From assembly GCA_002238965.1 (NCBI GenBank), contig MPNJ01000005.1, positions 203,427 to 267,426 of the forward strand: a DNA stretch of 64,000 nucleotides, read 5' to 3'. Shown here in pieces: positions 1 to 9,115 of this stretch (positions are counted from its first letter, which is position 1; each line of letters opens with the position of its first letter). The notes under the pieces were generated by a model, which had not been told where the DNA came from, ran no database searches, and worked only from the letters and a program-made list of their open reading frames with translations. This DNA is from Nitrospinae bacterium bin107. GTDB taxonomy: Bacteria > UBA8248. The translations under genes were made by a program, and so were the position numbers.

Positions 1-301
1 TCACCATGTCGCCCGGCCATGCTTGCGCGCTGAAGCGTATTTTCAAGTTCTTGAACGAATCCGGCCCCAGCCATTCACTGAGAAGGCGGGCAAGATATCC
101 GCCCTGGAGCATCCCGTGCGCGAAGGGTTTGTCGAACCCAGCCCGGATGGCGTAAATCTCATCGTGGTGGTTGGGGTTGAAATCTCCGCTGGCTCCTGCG
201 TAGCGAACGAGGTCCGTCCGGGTGATGGGGCCAACCGTCAGTTCACGCTCTGCACCCTCGGCAAGTTCTTCCCATTTCGCGTATTTTGTAGCTATCGTCA
301 T
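1..301 (-). CDS. MaoC-family (hot-dog) dehydratase, 3' part missing
   Basis: The gene begins at an ATG complementary to 299-301 and runs off the left edge of the window, so only about 100 N-terminal residues are seen. They contain the hydratase-2 signature as 'GDFNPNHHD' followed by 'FAHGML', which carries the Asp and His used by R-specific enoyl-CoA hydratases of the MaoC family. It lies 12 bp downstream of a second MaoC-type gene. The pairing is typical of two-subunit hydratases acting on bulky acyl-CoAs. The acyl-CoA dehydrogenase upstream fits a beta-oxidation-like cassette. The substrate cannot be told from sequence. Confidence 0.85.
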   Translation of the reverse strand, partial: MTIATKYAKWEELAEGAERELTVGPITRTDLVRYAGASGDFNPNHHDEIYAIRAGFDKPFAHGMLQGGYLARLLSEWLGPDSFKNLKIRFSAQAWPGDMV

Positions 302-313
302 GTAAATGCTCCA

Positions 314-781
314 TCAGGCCTCTTTGGGTGGGGCCGCGGTCTCGATGAGAGTTCGCCTCGCCACCTGAACCAGTTCGCCCGTCTCGTCCAAGAATCTGGT
401 TTCGATTACGACGAAGGTCATCATCCCGCCCCGGCGGCCTTCCTTCTCGCGGGTGGAGACGATGGCGTTTTGCCCCTTAAGGTTCATGCCGGCGACCAGG
501 GGCTTGTGGTATTCGAATTCCTGCTCCCCGTGGAGACGGCGCTTGGGGTCGTAGCCGAGATGGGGCATGGGGTCGTTCTCGGTATTTTCGTGCCAGAACT
601 GGCGCACGAACGTCGGCGGAGCAAGCAGATCATCAAAACCCGCGGCTCGTGCGGCTTCCACATCCGTGTGCACCGGGTCGGTCAGCCCCAGGACGAGAGC
701 GTATTCCCTGATTTTGCCGCGTTCGACCCGGAACTCGAAATCTGGGAAGGTTCTCTCCAGTACGCTTTTATCCAACGGCAT
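314..781 (-). CDS. MaoC-like N-terminal (FAS1-like) dehydratase subunit
   Basis: The 155 aa protein has the pattern 'YALVLGLTDPVHTD' and 'AARAAGFDDLLAPPTF' of the FAS1-like/MaoC N-terminal hot-dog domain. This half usually lacks its own Asp/His catalytic pair and forms a heteromer with a MaoC subunit. That partner would be the gene just downstream, 12 bp away on the same strand. The likely role is hydration of an enoyl-CoA made by the neighbouring acyl-CoA dehydrogenase. Length is normal for a single hot-dog subunit. The family is clear; the substrate is unknown. Confidence 0.8.
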   Translation of the reverse strand: MPLDKSVLERTFPDFEFRVERGKIREYALVLGLTDPVHTDVEAARAAGFDDLLAPPTFVRQFWHENTENDPMPHLGYDPKRRLHGEQEFEYHKPLVAGMNLKGQNAIVSTREKEGRRGGMMTFVVIETRFLDETGELVQVARRTLIETAAPPKEA

Positions 782-874
782 GAATTCGCTTCCTCAAGAT
801 AATCGCTTTATCGTTTGGGTAGTCTTCAGTTTCGGTTCTTTTGGGGAAATCTTCAAGCATCCTCAGCGAAATTC

Positions 875-2032
875 CTACAACCCCAGGGCCTTGGCGATGA
901 TGTTTCTCTGCACCTCGCTCGTGCCCGCGCCGATAGTGGCCAGACGCGCGTCGCGGTAGTGACGCTCCATGGCGTATTCTCCGCTGTAGCCGTACCCGCC
1001 CATCACCTGAACGCCCAGGTCGGCCACCCGCTTATAGGCCTCTCCAGCGTAGAGCTTGAGTGTCGCCGCCTCGATGCGCCCCGCTTTTCCCTGCGAGACC
1101 AGCCAGGCGAACCGGTAAACCTGGAGCCGCGCCGTGTCGACGAGCATGTGCATCTCAGTGAGCATGTGGCTGACGGCCTGGAACTTGCCGATGGGGCGGC
1201 CGAACTGTTTCCTCTCTTTTGCGTGACTCAGAGCCAGCTCAAGAGCGGCCGCCGCCGCGCCCGTTCGCGCTGCGGAGAGGCACAGACGCTCGGTGGTAAT
1301 GTACGCCATCAGGCCTTGCCAGCCATCCCCCACCTCCCCCAGAACGTCGTCTATGCCCGCCTCCACGGCGTCATAATGCGCCACGCAGGTGCCCATCGCC
1401 CGGTGGCCGAGCAAATCGAGCTTCGACCAGGTGACGCCCTCGGCGTCGGCGGGGATGATGAAATTCGTGATGCCCTCGTGCTTGGCGCCCGAGTTGTCCG
1501 TTCGCGCGGCGACGAGGATATGCGTGGCCGTCGGCATGCCGGAAGTGAAGTTTTTCGTGCCCGTGAGCCGGAAGCGGTCTTCTTCCCGGTCTGCACGGGC
1601 GATGATGGCCGCGGCGTCCGAGCCGGCGTCGGGTTCGGTGAGACTGAACGCGAAATACTTCTCTCCCTGGATGGTGGCGGGGATGAAGTCATTTTTCTGG
1701 GCATCTGTTCCACTGACGAGTAGGGCGTCCACACCGTAGCAGACGTTTCTGAAGATCATGGTGGCGAGGTCCAGATAATGCATCCCAGCAGTTTCCAGGA
1801 CGAGGGCCAGATCGAGCGCGTCGCCTCCCATGCCGCCGTATTCCTCTGGTGTGGATACGCCTATCCAGCCATCATCGGCCAAGGCCTTGTATGCCTCGAC
1901 GGGAGCGTCGCCCTTCTTGTCACAATCCATTGCGTATTCAGGGGGACAGACCCGCTCCAGAAGCTCATGCAGCGTGCGGCGCATGAGTTCCTGGCGCTCG
2001 TTAAAAGCAAAATCCAAGTTGGTGAACCTCAA
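875..2032 (-). CDS. acyl-CoA dehydrogenase
   Basis: The 385 aa protein has full length for an FAD-dependent acyl-CoA dehydrogenase, which introduces an alpha,beta double bond in an acyl-CoA and passes electrons to ETF. Visible signatures are 'FSLTEPDAGSD' (about residues 128-138), 'RKQFGRPIGKFQAVSHMLTE' in the helical domain and 'GGYGYSGEYAMERHYRDAR' near the C-terminus. In the segment 'IGAGTSEVQR' the Glu that is catalytic in medium-chain enzymes is replaced by Ala, so another residue would have to act as base. The gene sits between a 2-hydroxyacid dehydrogenase and two MaoC genes on the same strand, probably an operon. Substrate is not predictable. Confidence 0.9.
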   Translation of the reverse strand: MRFTNLDFAFNERQELMRRTLHELLERVCPPEYAMDCDKKGDAPVEAYKALADDGWIGVSTPEEYGGMGGDALDLALVLETAGMHYLDLATMIFRNVCYGVDALLVSGTDAQKNDFIPATIQGEKYFAFSLTEPDAGSDAAAIIARADREEDRFRLTGTKNFTSGMPTATHILVAARTDNSGAKHEGITNFIIPADAEGVTWSKLDLLGHRAMGTCVAHYDAVEAGIDDVLGEVGDGWQGLMAYITTERLCLSAARTGAAAAALELALSHAKERKQFGRPIGKFQAVSHMLTEMHMLVDTARLQVYRFAWLVSQGKAGRIEAATLKLYAGEAYKRVADLGVQVMGGYGYSGEYAMERHYRDARLATIGAGTSEVQRNIIAKALGL

Positions 2033-2123
2033 AGATGTAAGTGATTTCCCAGCTTCGGGAGGCGATTGAACACCGCCTTGCGCAAAAAATCAAGCCGAAT
2101 ACAGGATCGGCACGATATAATCC

Positions 2124-3092
2124 TCACTCCAGGACTTCGGGGTTGTGGATGTTTATCGGCTCCCCGTCGGCGTAAGCGTTGATTTGATCGAAGGCGATAC
2201 CGAAATATCTCTCAAACGTGCCTCTCGTGACGTAGCCCAGATGCGGCGTGCAAACCGCGTTCTCCATGCTGATGAGCGGGTGTTCGGCTCCCCGGACGGG
2301 CTCTTGCTCATACACGTCCACGGCGGCGAAACCGGGCCTTCCCGCCTTGAGCGCGGCTTCGAGGGCGCCTTCTTCTATCAGCCCTGCGCGGCTGGTGTTC
2401 ACCAATAGGGCGCTCGGCTTCATGAGGCTCAAATCTTTCGCCGTCACGATGCCTCTCGTCTGGGGGATCAGGCGGATATGGAGGCTCAAGATGTCGGCCT
2501 CCGCGAAGAGCGCCTCCTTGCTTTGGGCCATCGGAACGCCGCCCGCCCGGGCGCGCTCGGCGGAACCCTCTCTTCCGTAGGTGATGACGTCCATGCCGAA
2601 CGCTTTTCCCACTGCAGCTACCTGACTGCCGATGTTGCCATAGGAATACACGCCGAGCGTTTTGCCGAACAAGTCCTCACCCAGCGTTGTTTGCCAGCCG
2701 CCATTCTCCAGGTTTTTGATTTCCTGAGGGATGGAGCGCATGGCGCAGTGGATGAGGCCCCAGGTGAGTTCACACGTGGAGTGCGTGCCGGTCCCCCCTG
2801 CGGCCACGGCCACTTTGTGGCGGGTGCAGGCTTCCAGGTCGACGTGTCCGCCGAAGCCTGCTCCCGTCTGGCTCACGATTTTGAGATTGGGGAGTTTGGC
2901 GAGCAATTCATCCGTAATGTGGGTGCGCTCCCTGATCAGGACGATGGCTTCTGCGTCCCGGAACCGCTCAGCAAGGGCGTCGATGTCATCAAGCGTATCG
3001 TTGTAGACGGCGACTTCGTGCCCTGCCATCTTGGAGAAACATTCCAGGTGGCGGATGCAGTCTTGGTAATCATCTGAAATCACGACTTTCAT
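2124..3092 (-). CDS. D-2-hydroxyacid dehydrogenase (NAD-binding, PGDH-like)
   Basis: The 322 aa product belongs to the D-isomer-specific 2-hydroxyacid dehydrogenases, which interconvert 2-oxoacids and D-2-hydroxyacids with NAD(P). The Rossmann motif is slightly unusual ('GVYSYGNIGSQVA', Tyr where Gly is common). The catalytic Arg lies in 'LVNTSRAGLI', the Glu in 'DVYEQEP' and the His in 'CTPHLGY'. The ATG is preceded by AAAGGA at good spacing. It is the first gene of a minus-strand run continuing into the acyl-CoA dehydrogenase and MaoC genes, and it diverges from selD. The substrate is not clear; serine-pathway phosphoglycerate dehydrogenases usually carry extra domains that are absent here. 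Confidence 0.88.
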   Translation of the reverse strand: MKVVISDDYQDCIRHLECFSKMAGHEVAVYNDTLDDIDALAERFRDAEAIVLIRERTHITDELLAKLPNLKIVSQTGAGFGGHVDLEACTRHKVAVAAGGTGTHSTCELTWGLIHCAMRSIPQEIKNLENGGWQTTLGEDLFGKTLGVYSYGNIGSQVAAVGKAFGMDVITYGREGSAERARAGGVPMAQSKEALFAEADILSLHIRLIPQTRGIVTAKDLSLMKPSALLVNTSRAGLIEEGALEAALKAGRPGFAAVDVYEQEPVRGAEHPLISMENAVCTPHLGYVTRGTFERYFGIAFDQINAYADGEPINIHNPEVLE

Positions 3093-3224
3093 TCGGTTAT
3101 CCTTTCGGAGTTGTTCATCAAGAGCAAGGGTAAAAGATGCGTTTTTTGTCTATTCTCAGCAGATGTATTATTATCCCCCCGGACGGGAATTTTCCCAAGC
3201 CGCGTCGGGATATCAGGAGAGAGA

Positions 3225-4322
3225 ATGGCGACTGCATCGGAGAGAAAAGTACAACTTACCCGGATGGTCAAGGCGGGCGGGTGAGGTTCGAAGCTAGGTC
3301 CGGAGGACCTGCGAGAGGCTTTGAGCCAGTTTGAGCCGTTTTCGGACCCCAACCTGCTCTACGGAACGAACGCCGGGGACGATACGGGCGTGTATCGACT
3401 CAGAGAGGATCTGGCCATCGTCCAGACGGTGGATTTTTTCACGCCCATCGTGGACGATCCTTACGACTATGGCCAGATAGCCGCTGCCAACGCGCTGAGC
3501 GATTGCTTCACCATGGGCGCGCAGCCGATTACCGGGCTGAATCTGGTGGGGTTTCCCTGCCATATCGGTCTGGACGTGCTGGGGAGAATCCTGGCAGGCG
3601 GTGCGGACAAGATGCGCGAGGCGGGCGGCGTCATCGTGGGTGGCCACAGCGTGGATGACGTGGAGCCCAAATACGGCATCGCCGTCACAGGAACGGTCGA
3701 CCCCAGAGAGATGGTGACGAACCAGGGGGCGAAACCCGGCAATAAGCTTGTTTTGACGAAGAAAATCGGTACCGGCGTGGTGACGAACGTGATGAAACAG
3801 GTGAACCCGGTGGTTCGGGCCGCGCGCGGTATTTTCGGAAAAAACGGAAAACTCCTCGACGGCGTGTTCGAAGAGGCGGTGGATTCGATGAAGTCGCTGA
3901 ACAGGAAGGCGAGCGAGTGCATGATGCGCGTGGGCGTGAACGCCTGTACGGACGTGACCGGCTTCGGCCTCATGGGCCATCTGCACAATGTGATGGAGGC
4001 CAGCGGCGCGCGGGCGCGCGTCGTTTTCTCCGATGTGCCCCGGTTCGAGGATTTGCTTCCACACGCTATCGCGGGTACTGCAGGAGGGGGCGACCGCAAC
4101 CGCTTGTGGACAAAGCCGTTCGTCGCAGTGAAACCGGGCGTCGATGAGGAGATGCTCGCCTTGCTCAATGATGCGCAGACCTCCGGCGGACTCATCATCG
4201 CGGTGGATGCGGACAAGGCGGGCGCCTTGTTGGACGAACTGCACGGAGCGGGTGTGGCTCCCGCCGCCGTTTTCGGCGAGGTGGTGGAAGGCCCGCCCGG
4301 GAGCGTGGAAGTAGAGCTGTAA
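3225..4322 (+). CDS. selD: selenide, water dikinase SelD, itself a selenoprotein (Sec20)
   Basis: SelD makes selenophosphate from selenide and ATP for Sec-tRNA synthesis. A stop-to-stop reading places the start at 3321 and loses the catalytic N-terminus. Reading upstream in the same frame, an ATG at 3225 with AGGAG five bases before it leads through an in-frame TGA at 3282-3284. The context 'KAGG-U-GSKLGPEDL' matches the SelD active-site loop (E. coli Cys17 and Lys20), so U20 replaces the catalytic Cys. The rest (365 aa in all) shows 'QTVDFFTPIVDDPYDYGQIA', 'GGHSVDD' and 'CTDVTGFGLMGH'. A hairpin follows the TGA. msrA follows 29 bp downstream. Sec-containing SelD is known in other bacteria and implies a working selenocysteine system elsewhere in the genome. 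Confidence 0.93.
3282..3310 (+). promoter_or_regulatory. Sec UGA and candidate bacterial SECIS hairpin in selD
   Basis: The TGA at 3282-3284 is followed 11 nt later by a perfect six-base-pair hairpin, AGGTCC (3296-3301) and GGACCT (3305-3310), with loop GGA. Position and loop guanines fit bacterial SECIS elements, which bind SelB just 3' of the Sec codon. The hairpin is read directly from sequence; SECIS function is inferred. Confidence 0.7.
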
Positions 4323-4351
4323 TTCTTGTCTTTCAGTGAGGAGCGTTGTTT

Positions 4352-4816
4352 ATGGAAAAGGCCATGTTCGGAGCAGGTTGTTTCTGGGGAGTGGAGGCGG
4401 CGTTCCGCAAGGTGGAAGGCGTGGGATACACCGCTGTTGGGTATTCGGGCGGCGCGAAAGACGAGCCCACCTACCGGGAAGTATGTACGGGCCGCACGGG
4501 ACATGCGGAGGTCGTATATCTGGAGTTTGAACCCGAAAAGGTTTCCTATCAGGAGCTTTTGGATCTGTTCTGGCGGATTCATGACCCATGCACGCTGAAC
4601 CGCCAGGGACCGGATGTGGGCACCCAGTACCGCTCGGCGGTTTATTTCTTCTCGCCCGAGCAGGAGGCCGCTGCGCAGTCTTCGAAGCAGGGGCAGGAGG
4701 AATCGGGGCGTCATTGGGGCCCGATTGTGACCGAGATTACACCGGCGTCGCGGTTCTGGATGGGCGAGGACTACCACCAGCAGTATGCCGAGAAACACGG
4801 GATCATCTGCCACTAG
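4352..4816 (+). CDS. msrA: peptide-methionine (S)-S-oxide reductase MsrA
   Basis: MsrA reduces methionine-S-sulfoxide in proteins. The 154 aa product carries the catalytic '[12 protein letters not shown]' near the N-terminus, with the Cys in GCFWG, and later '[15 protein letters not shown]'. A Cys, not Sec, is used here. Two possible starts exist. ATG 4352 is preferred because TGAGGAG ends 8 nt before it; a TTG at 4346 would be too close. It follows selD by 29 bp and is probably cotranscribed, linking selenium and oxidative-repair functions. A strong terminator follows. Confidence 0.95.
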   Translation: MEKAMFGAGCFWGVEAAFRKVEGVGYTAVGYSGGAKDEPTYREVCTGRTGHAEVVYLEFEPEKVSYQELLDLFWRIHDPCTLNRQGPDVGTQYRSAVYFFSPEQEAAAQSSKQGQEESGRHWGPIVTEITPASRFWMGEDYHQQYAEKHGIICH

Positions 4817-4828
4817 CGCATTCAAGCG

Positions 4829-4876
4829 AAAAAGGCCCCCGGCGGGTTGTGAAACTACCGGGGGCCTTTTCTTTTT
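4829..4876. terminator. bidirectional Rho-independent terminator
   Basis: AAAAGGCCCCCGG (about 4830-4842) pairs with CCGGGGGCCTTTT (4858-4870), with A-tracts and T-tracts on both sides. It lies between the convergent msrA and LLM-oxidoreductase genes and could serve both. Confidence 0.85.
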
Positions 4877-4880
4877 GCTC

Positions 4881-5720
4881 TTAGCCGTATTGCGCCACTA
4901 CGCCGGCCAACTCGTCGAGTATTGGCAAGACGACGTCGGCCTTCGCCGATGGCAGGATGAAAATGCTCCTCCCCACTCCATTGCTCTCAAGAGCGCGAAG
5001 CTTGTCTACGTCTGGAGGCGCAAAGAAAATGCTGACGGGAATGGGCGCACGCCCCGCCTTGGCCGCCATATCCTGAAGTTCCCGGATTCGCGGCGAGAGG
5101 TCCATGTCTCCCCGGGGCAGCGGCATCCATTCATCCCCGTAGCGAATCACGCGCTCGAGCGTTCTCGCGCCGTTGCCGCCCACGAAAATCGGCGGGTGCG
5201 GCTTCTGTATCGGCTTGGGCCAGGACCAGATGCGCTCGAAATCCACGAAATCCCCGTGATAGCTCGCTTCATCCTCCGTCCAGATGGCTTTCATGGCCTC
5301 GATGCGCTCGCGCAGGATGATCCAGCGCTTCTCATAGTTCGTTCCGTGGTTTTCCATCTCCTCGCGGTTCCAGCCGCCGCCGATTCCGAATAGCACGCGG
5401 CCGTTCGAGATGTGATCGAGCGAGGCCACCTCGTTGGCAAGGACGATAGGGTCGCGCTCGATGACGAGGCAGATGCCCGTGCCCAGCATGATTTTTTCCG
5501 TCGCCGCCGCCGCTGCTCCGAGGCCCACGAATAGATCGAGTGAGTGCGAGTATTCAAGCGGGAGTTCCGCGCCGCCGGGCCAGGGGGTTTTTCTGCTCGC
5601 CGGAATGTGGGTGTGCTCCGGGAAGAAAATGGACTCGAAGCCCCGGTCTTCCGCCTCCTTGGCGACTTCGTGCGGGGCGATGGAATAATCGGTCGGGAAA
5701 ATCGCGACGCCGAATTTCAT
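4881..5720 (-). CDS. LLM-class (luciferase-like) F420/FMN-dependent oxidoreductase
   Basis: The 279 aa TIM-barrel protein begins 'MKFGVAIFPTDYSIAP' and contains 'AEDRGFESIFFPEHTHIP', 'LGTGICLVIERDPIVLANE', 'GIGGGWNREEMENHG' and 'KPHPPIFVGGNGARTLERV'. These mark the bacterial luciferase-like family, in the subgroup often annotated as F420-dependent (TIGR03619-like). AGAGGAG lies 6 nt before the ATG. Such enzymes oxidise or reduce diverse small substrates. No F420 biosynthesis gene is in view, so FMN use is equally possible. It is followed on the same strand, upstream, by the M20 amidohydrolase gene. Confidence 0.85.
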   Translation of the reverse strand: MKFGVAIFPTDYSIAPHEVAKEAEDRGFESIFFPEHTHIPASRKTPWPGGAELPLEYSHSLDLFVGLGAAAAATEKIMLGTGICLVIERDPIVLANEVASLDHISNGRVLFGIGGGWNREEMENHGTNYEKRWIILRERIEAMKAIWTEDEASYHGDFVDFERIWSWPKPIQKPHPPIFVGGNGARTLERVIRYGDEWMPLPRGDMDLSPRIRELQDMAAKAGRAPIPVSIFFAPPDVDKLRALESNGVGRSIFILPSAKADVVLPILDELAGVVAQYG

Positions 5721-5765
5721 AGTCTGCTCCTCTGGTTCGTGCTGTGCGTGTTTCGTGGATAATTT

Positions 5766-7088
5766 CTACCTCATGCCCAGGGGGTTGGGTTTTTGTCCCT
5801 CGGGGATGAGGGGGTCGTAGGTAAACCCTCTGGTCTTTTCTTCGAACTCCTCTCGAACCTGCTTCAGCACGTTCTCATTGCTGATGAGTTCGAGCACGGT
5901 GCACGCCATGGTCTTGGCGGATGTCATCATGCCCTTTTCTCCGATTTCCATACCGTATTGCTGGGTGGCGAGCCATGAATGCCCCGGCGTTCCGGGCGCG
6001 TGGCAGGTCGTCATCAGGTTGCCCAGGGGCGTGAGCCAGCTCACGTTGCCGCGCTCGTTGCTCGGGCGGATGTCAGCCGGGTCGAGGGGGGAGACTTCTT
6101 CCGACAGTGGTGTCTCGTAGCCCAGTTTCCGGGCGAATTCCTTCGCATCGTCGGTATATGTATGCGCGCCCACGAATTCGAGGTTTCGCTGCACACAATT
6201 GGCGAGAGCGTTGTTGGGGAGATTCTCGTACACGGCGGTGAGGAGGGTTTCCTTCATCGTGGTGCCGGACGCCAGCGCGCCCGCTTTCGCGCAGTTTCTT
6301 ACGCGCTCGCTCAGCTCGTTCACCATCGCCCGTTTGGGCGCGCGCACGTAGTACCACACGCGCGAATAGGAGGGCACGACGTTGGGGGCCACCCCGCCGT
6401 CGGTGATCACGTAGTGAATCTTGACCGGCTCGATGACGTGCTCGCGCATCATGTTGACGCCGTAGTTCATGATTTCCACGCCGTCGAGCGCGCTCCTGCC
6501 GTTCCAGGGGTCGCGGGCCGAGTGGGCGGTCTCGCCGTAAAACTCGAAGACGATGGAATCCATGGCGTTCGTGCTGCCGCCCCGGGTGAAGCTCTTGTCC
6601 CCGGGGTGCCAGGTGACGGCGGCGTCGAGGCCGTCGAACGCGCCGTCGCGCGCCATGTACACCTTGCCCTCCAGGGTTTCCTCCGCCGGACAGCCGTAGC
6701 AGACGACCTGGCCTTTTGTTCCCGATTCGCGCAGCGCGCGCGCCGCCGCAATCGCCGCGTAGGAACTCGCCGTGCCGAAGAGGTTGTGCCCGCAGCCGTG
6801 GCCCTGTTTCTCGTGGGAATCCCCGCAGTGGGGGAGCGCGTCGTATTCGCCCAGAATGCCCACGGCGGGGCCGCCCTCGCCCCACTTGGCGATGAAGGCC
6901 GTGGGCAGGTCGCCCACGCCGCGCTGCACCTCGAACCCGTTCTGCTCGAGCACGTCCTCGAGCAGTTCGGCGGACTTGAATTCCTCTAAGGCGATTTCCG
7001 CGAAGTTCCAGATTTCACGGGCGATTTCACGCGCTTCGCCCGTCTGGGCGTCGAGATAATCGACGGCTTTTTGTCTGAGGTCGTCCAT
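5766..7088 (-). CDS. M20-family amidohydrolase (AbgB-like)
   Basis: The 440 aa protein resembles the p-aminobenzoyl-glutamate hydrolase subunit B/M20D amidohydrolases, cytosolic zinc enzymes cleaving N-acyl amino acids. Metal-site features include 'GILGEYDALPH', 'GHGCGHNLFG', 'CPAEET', and 'CHAPGTPGHSW' near the C-terminus; the central 'YGETAHSARDPWNGRSALDG' belongs to the dimerisation domain. The start at 7088 is chosen because GGAGG lies 5 nt upstream; the frame is open 28 codons further, but that part is not conserved-looking. It precedes the LLM-class gene (45 bp gap). Exact substrate unknown. Confidence 0.88.
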   Translation of the reverse strand: MDDLRQKAVDYLDAQTGEAREIAREIWNFAEIALEEFKSAELLEDVLEQNGFEVQRGVGDLPTAFIAKWGEGGPAVGILGEYDALPHCGDSHEKQGHGCGHNLFGTASSYAAIAAARALRESGTKGQVVCYGCPAEETLEGKVYMARDGAFDGLDAAVTWHPGDKSFTRGGSTNAMDSIVFEFYGETAHSARDPWNGRSALDGVEIMNYGVNMMREHVIEPVKIHYVITDGGVAPNVVPSYSRVWYYVRAPKRAMVNELSERVRNCAKAGALASGTTMKETLLTAVYENLPNNALANCVQRNLEFVGAHTYTDDAKEFARKLGYETPLSEEVSPLDPADIRPSNERGNVSWLTPLGNLMTTCHAPGTPGHSWLATQQYGMEIGEKGMMTSAKTMACTVLELISNENVLKQVREEFEEKTRGFTYDPLIPEGQKPNPLGMR

Positions 7089-7819
7089 GTCTTCCTCCAC
7101 ATGGTGATGCGGATACTGTTGATTGGATGGGGCGATTATAGCCGAGGCGGGGCGTTTCGTATACGGGGGCATGGGGGCCGCGCGGCCATGTATGCCGCGG
7201 GCGCAGATGCGGGCAGTTGCGGGGAAATGCGGGGGAGCCAGAAAACTTTTATTATCGCTATATTTGAGTGAACATCACTCAGTTTTTATTGATAACCTAT
7301 ATGATTACAACCGATTACGAGGAAAGCGCCTTTCAGGAATTTATCGAAAAACCCCGTGAATTTATCGATATTTACGGGAAATAGGATTATTTTCAATTTC
7401 CTCGCTACGCCCGAAGCCATGAATACCCCTTCCCTGCTCTCGGTGATCAAACCCGAGAGAGAATCGAGACCGAACCAGGCCAATGCGGTAGAAACCGCCG
7501 TCATCACTCTCTCCCCATCGCCTGAATCCATGAGAAAGCCTCCGCGACTTTTGTCAAATCCGACTGAGGAAGAAGGCATTGACCGAATCATGCGGGAAAA
7601 CCGTTTTCCCGCGCCTGGCGCACGATATCGCAGTGCGGGATATCAGGGGGAAGAGGAATTGCGGGGAAATGCGGGTCAAAGCCGTTGGGATGAGGGGTGT
7701 GACTTTGTAGCCCCACAACTCGCGAGCCGTCCCTACTATCGCTCCATCATCACTGCTTCTTCAAAAAGAATTAGAAGAGTATTTGTGCCCATGCTTACGG
7801 CCATTCTCGGAGTAGCAGT
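7089..7819. other. 731 bp intergenic region, no supported gene
   Basis: This stretch separates the M20 amidohydrolase from the restriction-modification block. It holds an AT-richer section (about 7240-7390) with a short near-repeat around 'GAATTTATCGA'. Open frames exist on both strands (for example minus 7286-7591, plus 7356-7823), but they shadow each other, lack recognisable domains and lack convincing ribosome-binding sites. It may be decayed sequence at the edge of an acquired block. Confidence 0.5.
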
Positions 7820-8896
7820 CTAGTTCACGGCCCTGATTTTATGTGAAACTACATTTGGCGCATCCGAAAACGAGATCATCATCCCGCCTTGAAACTTCAC
7901 CCAATCTGGGCGAGGGGATTCCGCCTGTTCCGGTGAACATGCGACTCCAAACGTGAGCTTGTAGATGTCCCCGCTCGGCCGCTCGATCGAGTTCTCGTCC
8001 AACAGTTTCTCATACAAGTACAACGCGCACTCGATCACAATCAGATGTGCGTAACGGATTCCGCACACAGATACGGCGTTCAGGATGTGGGGAGCCGGGT
8101 TCTTCGCGGCCTTGGAGGGTTTTTCGCCTTCGACGGTGGCCAGACGGCCGACATTGATCGAATGAGCGCCCTCGAAGTTCACCACGGTCCGAATCATTTC
8201 CTTGAGGGAGATGCCCTTCCCATCAAACAGCACGACTTGTTGCCCTAACCATTCGTCGCAACTCAAGCCGGAGCCAGCGCTTGTCTGAAACAACTGTTCG
8301 GAACTCACCAGCCAGGGGTTCTCCTCTGATGGTATCCCCATCCAGTCCACTGCTCCGGGCAGCGGCCACTCGATGGCCAGATTCACTCTTTGTGGCCCCG
8401 CACGAAAACGATGGGTCGCCTGAGGTTCCCGCGTTTGATCGTCCAGCCTCGTCAGTTCCATGCGAGCGTCAACGATACCCAAGCCAACCTCAATGTTTCT
8501 CCGCTTGTTCCGGGGAATTTTGCGCAACGGAGCAAATTGCGATCCGATCGATCCCAAAACATGATCGTCGAGTAAGCGGGTCTCACGTCTGTCTTGGTCT
8601 CCCAAAATGGTCTTCCGGAGGAACACTGAACAAGTCCGCGCGAATGCACCCATTGCTTGTGTCAGCAGGTTTCCGTCACATTCAATCTGATATTCCGAGG
8701 GGTGTTCGACGGCGCCATGCCCAATGTGGACGCCGGAAAGTTGACTTCTTAATCCGTCGATCGAGAGTTGCAAGTCAACCATTGCGTCCGTGATTCGTGC
8801 CATCTTGTCTTTCATTATGCCGCCAATCACACTCCCCTTCACAGGTAGGAATTCCACTCCTTGTTCGTCGGAGTCATGCCCTTGTTCACCTTTCAT
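7820..8896 (-). CDS. uncharacterised protein next to restriction-modification genes
   Basis: I do not recognise this 358 aa protein. It is soluble-looking with no signal peptide or membrane segment. Features include an N-terminal 'MARITDAMVDLQLSIDGLRS', a basic centre ('PLRKIPRNKRRNIEVGLG'), a Trp-rich segment ('WPLPGAVDWMGIPSEENPW') and 'NFEGAHSINVGRL'. The start at 8896 is favoured by GAGGA six bases upstream; 8902 and 8920 are in-frame alternatives. It lies 220 bp after the SacI-family endonuclease on the same strand, with base use like that block. A link to DNA defence is only a guess from position. Confidence 0.6.
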   Translation of the reverse strand: MKGEQGHDSDEQGVEFLPVKGSVIGGIMKDKMARITDAMVDLQLSIDGLRSQLSGVHIGHGAVEHPSEYQIECDGNLLTQAMGAFARTCSVFLRKTILGDQDRRETRLLDDHVLGSIGSQFAPLRKIPRNKRRNIEVGLGIVDARMELTRLDDQTREPQATHRFRAGPQRVNLAIEWPLPGAVDWMGIPSEENPWLVSSEQLFQTSAGSGLSCDEWLGQQVVLFDGKGISLKEMIRTVVNFEGAHSINVGRLATVEGEKPSKAAKNPAPHILNAVSVCGIRYAHLIVIECALYLYEKLLDENSIERPSGDIYKLTFGVACSPEQAESPRPDWVKFQGGMMISFSDAPNVVSHKIRAVN

Positions 8897-9115
8897 TTTC
8901 ATTCCTCTGCCAACCGGCACCTCGGGTCGAGGTCCGCTAACTACTTGACAAAATGCGTTCTGGCTCTCCCGCCCACGGAGGAATCGAAACTCCTTAGTAG
9001 CGACGCTCGGCGTTCCCCGCCGTTTATTTTTCGTCTTGGTATCCTTGCCTCATTCCGTCATTGTTCGGATCGCCCAATCGAGTCTGCATTCGATGAGTTG
9101 AACACTAACCCCCCC

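Noticed and set aside
7286..7591. 101-codon minus-strand frame in the 7.1-7.8 kb gap
   Set aside because: No recognisable domain, overlaps an equally open plus-strand frame, and lacks a convincing ribosome-binding site.
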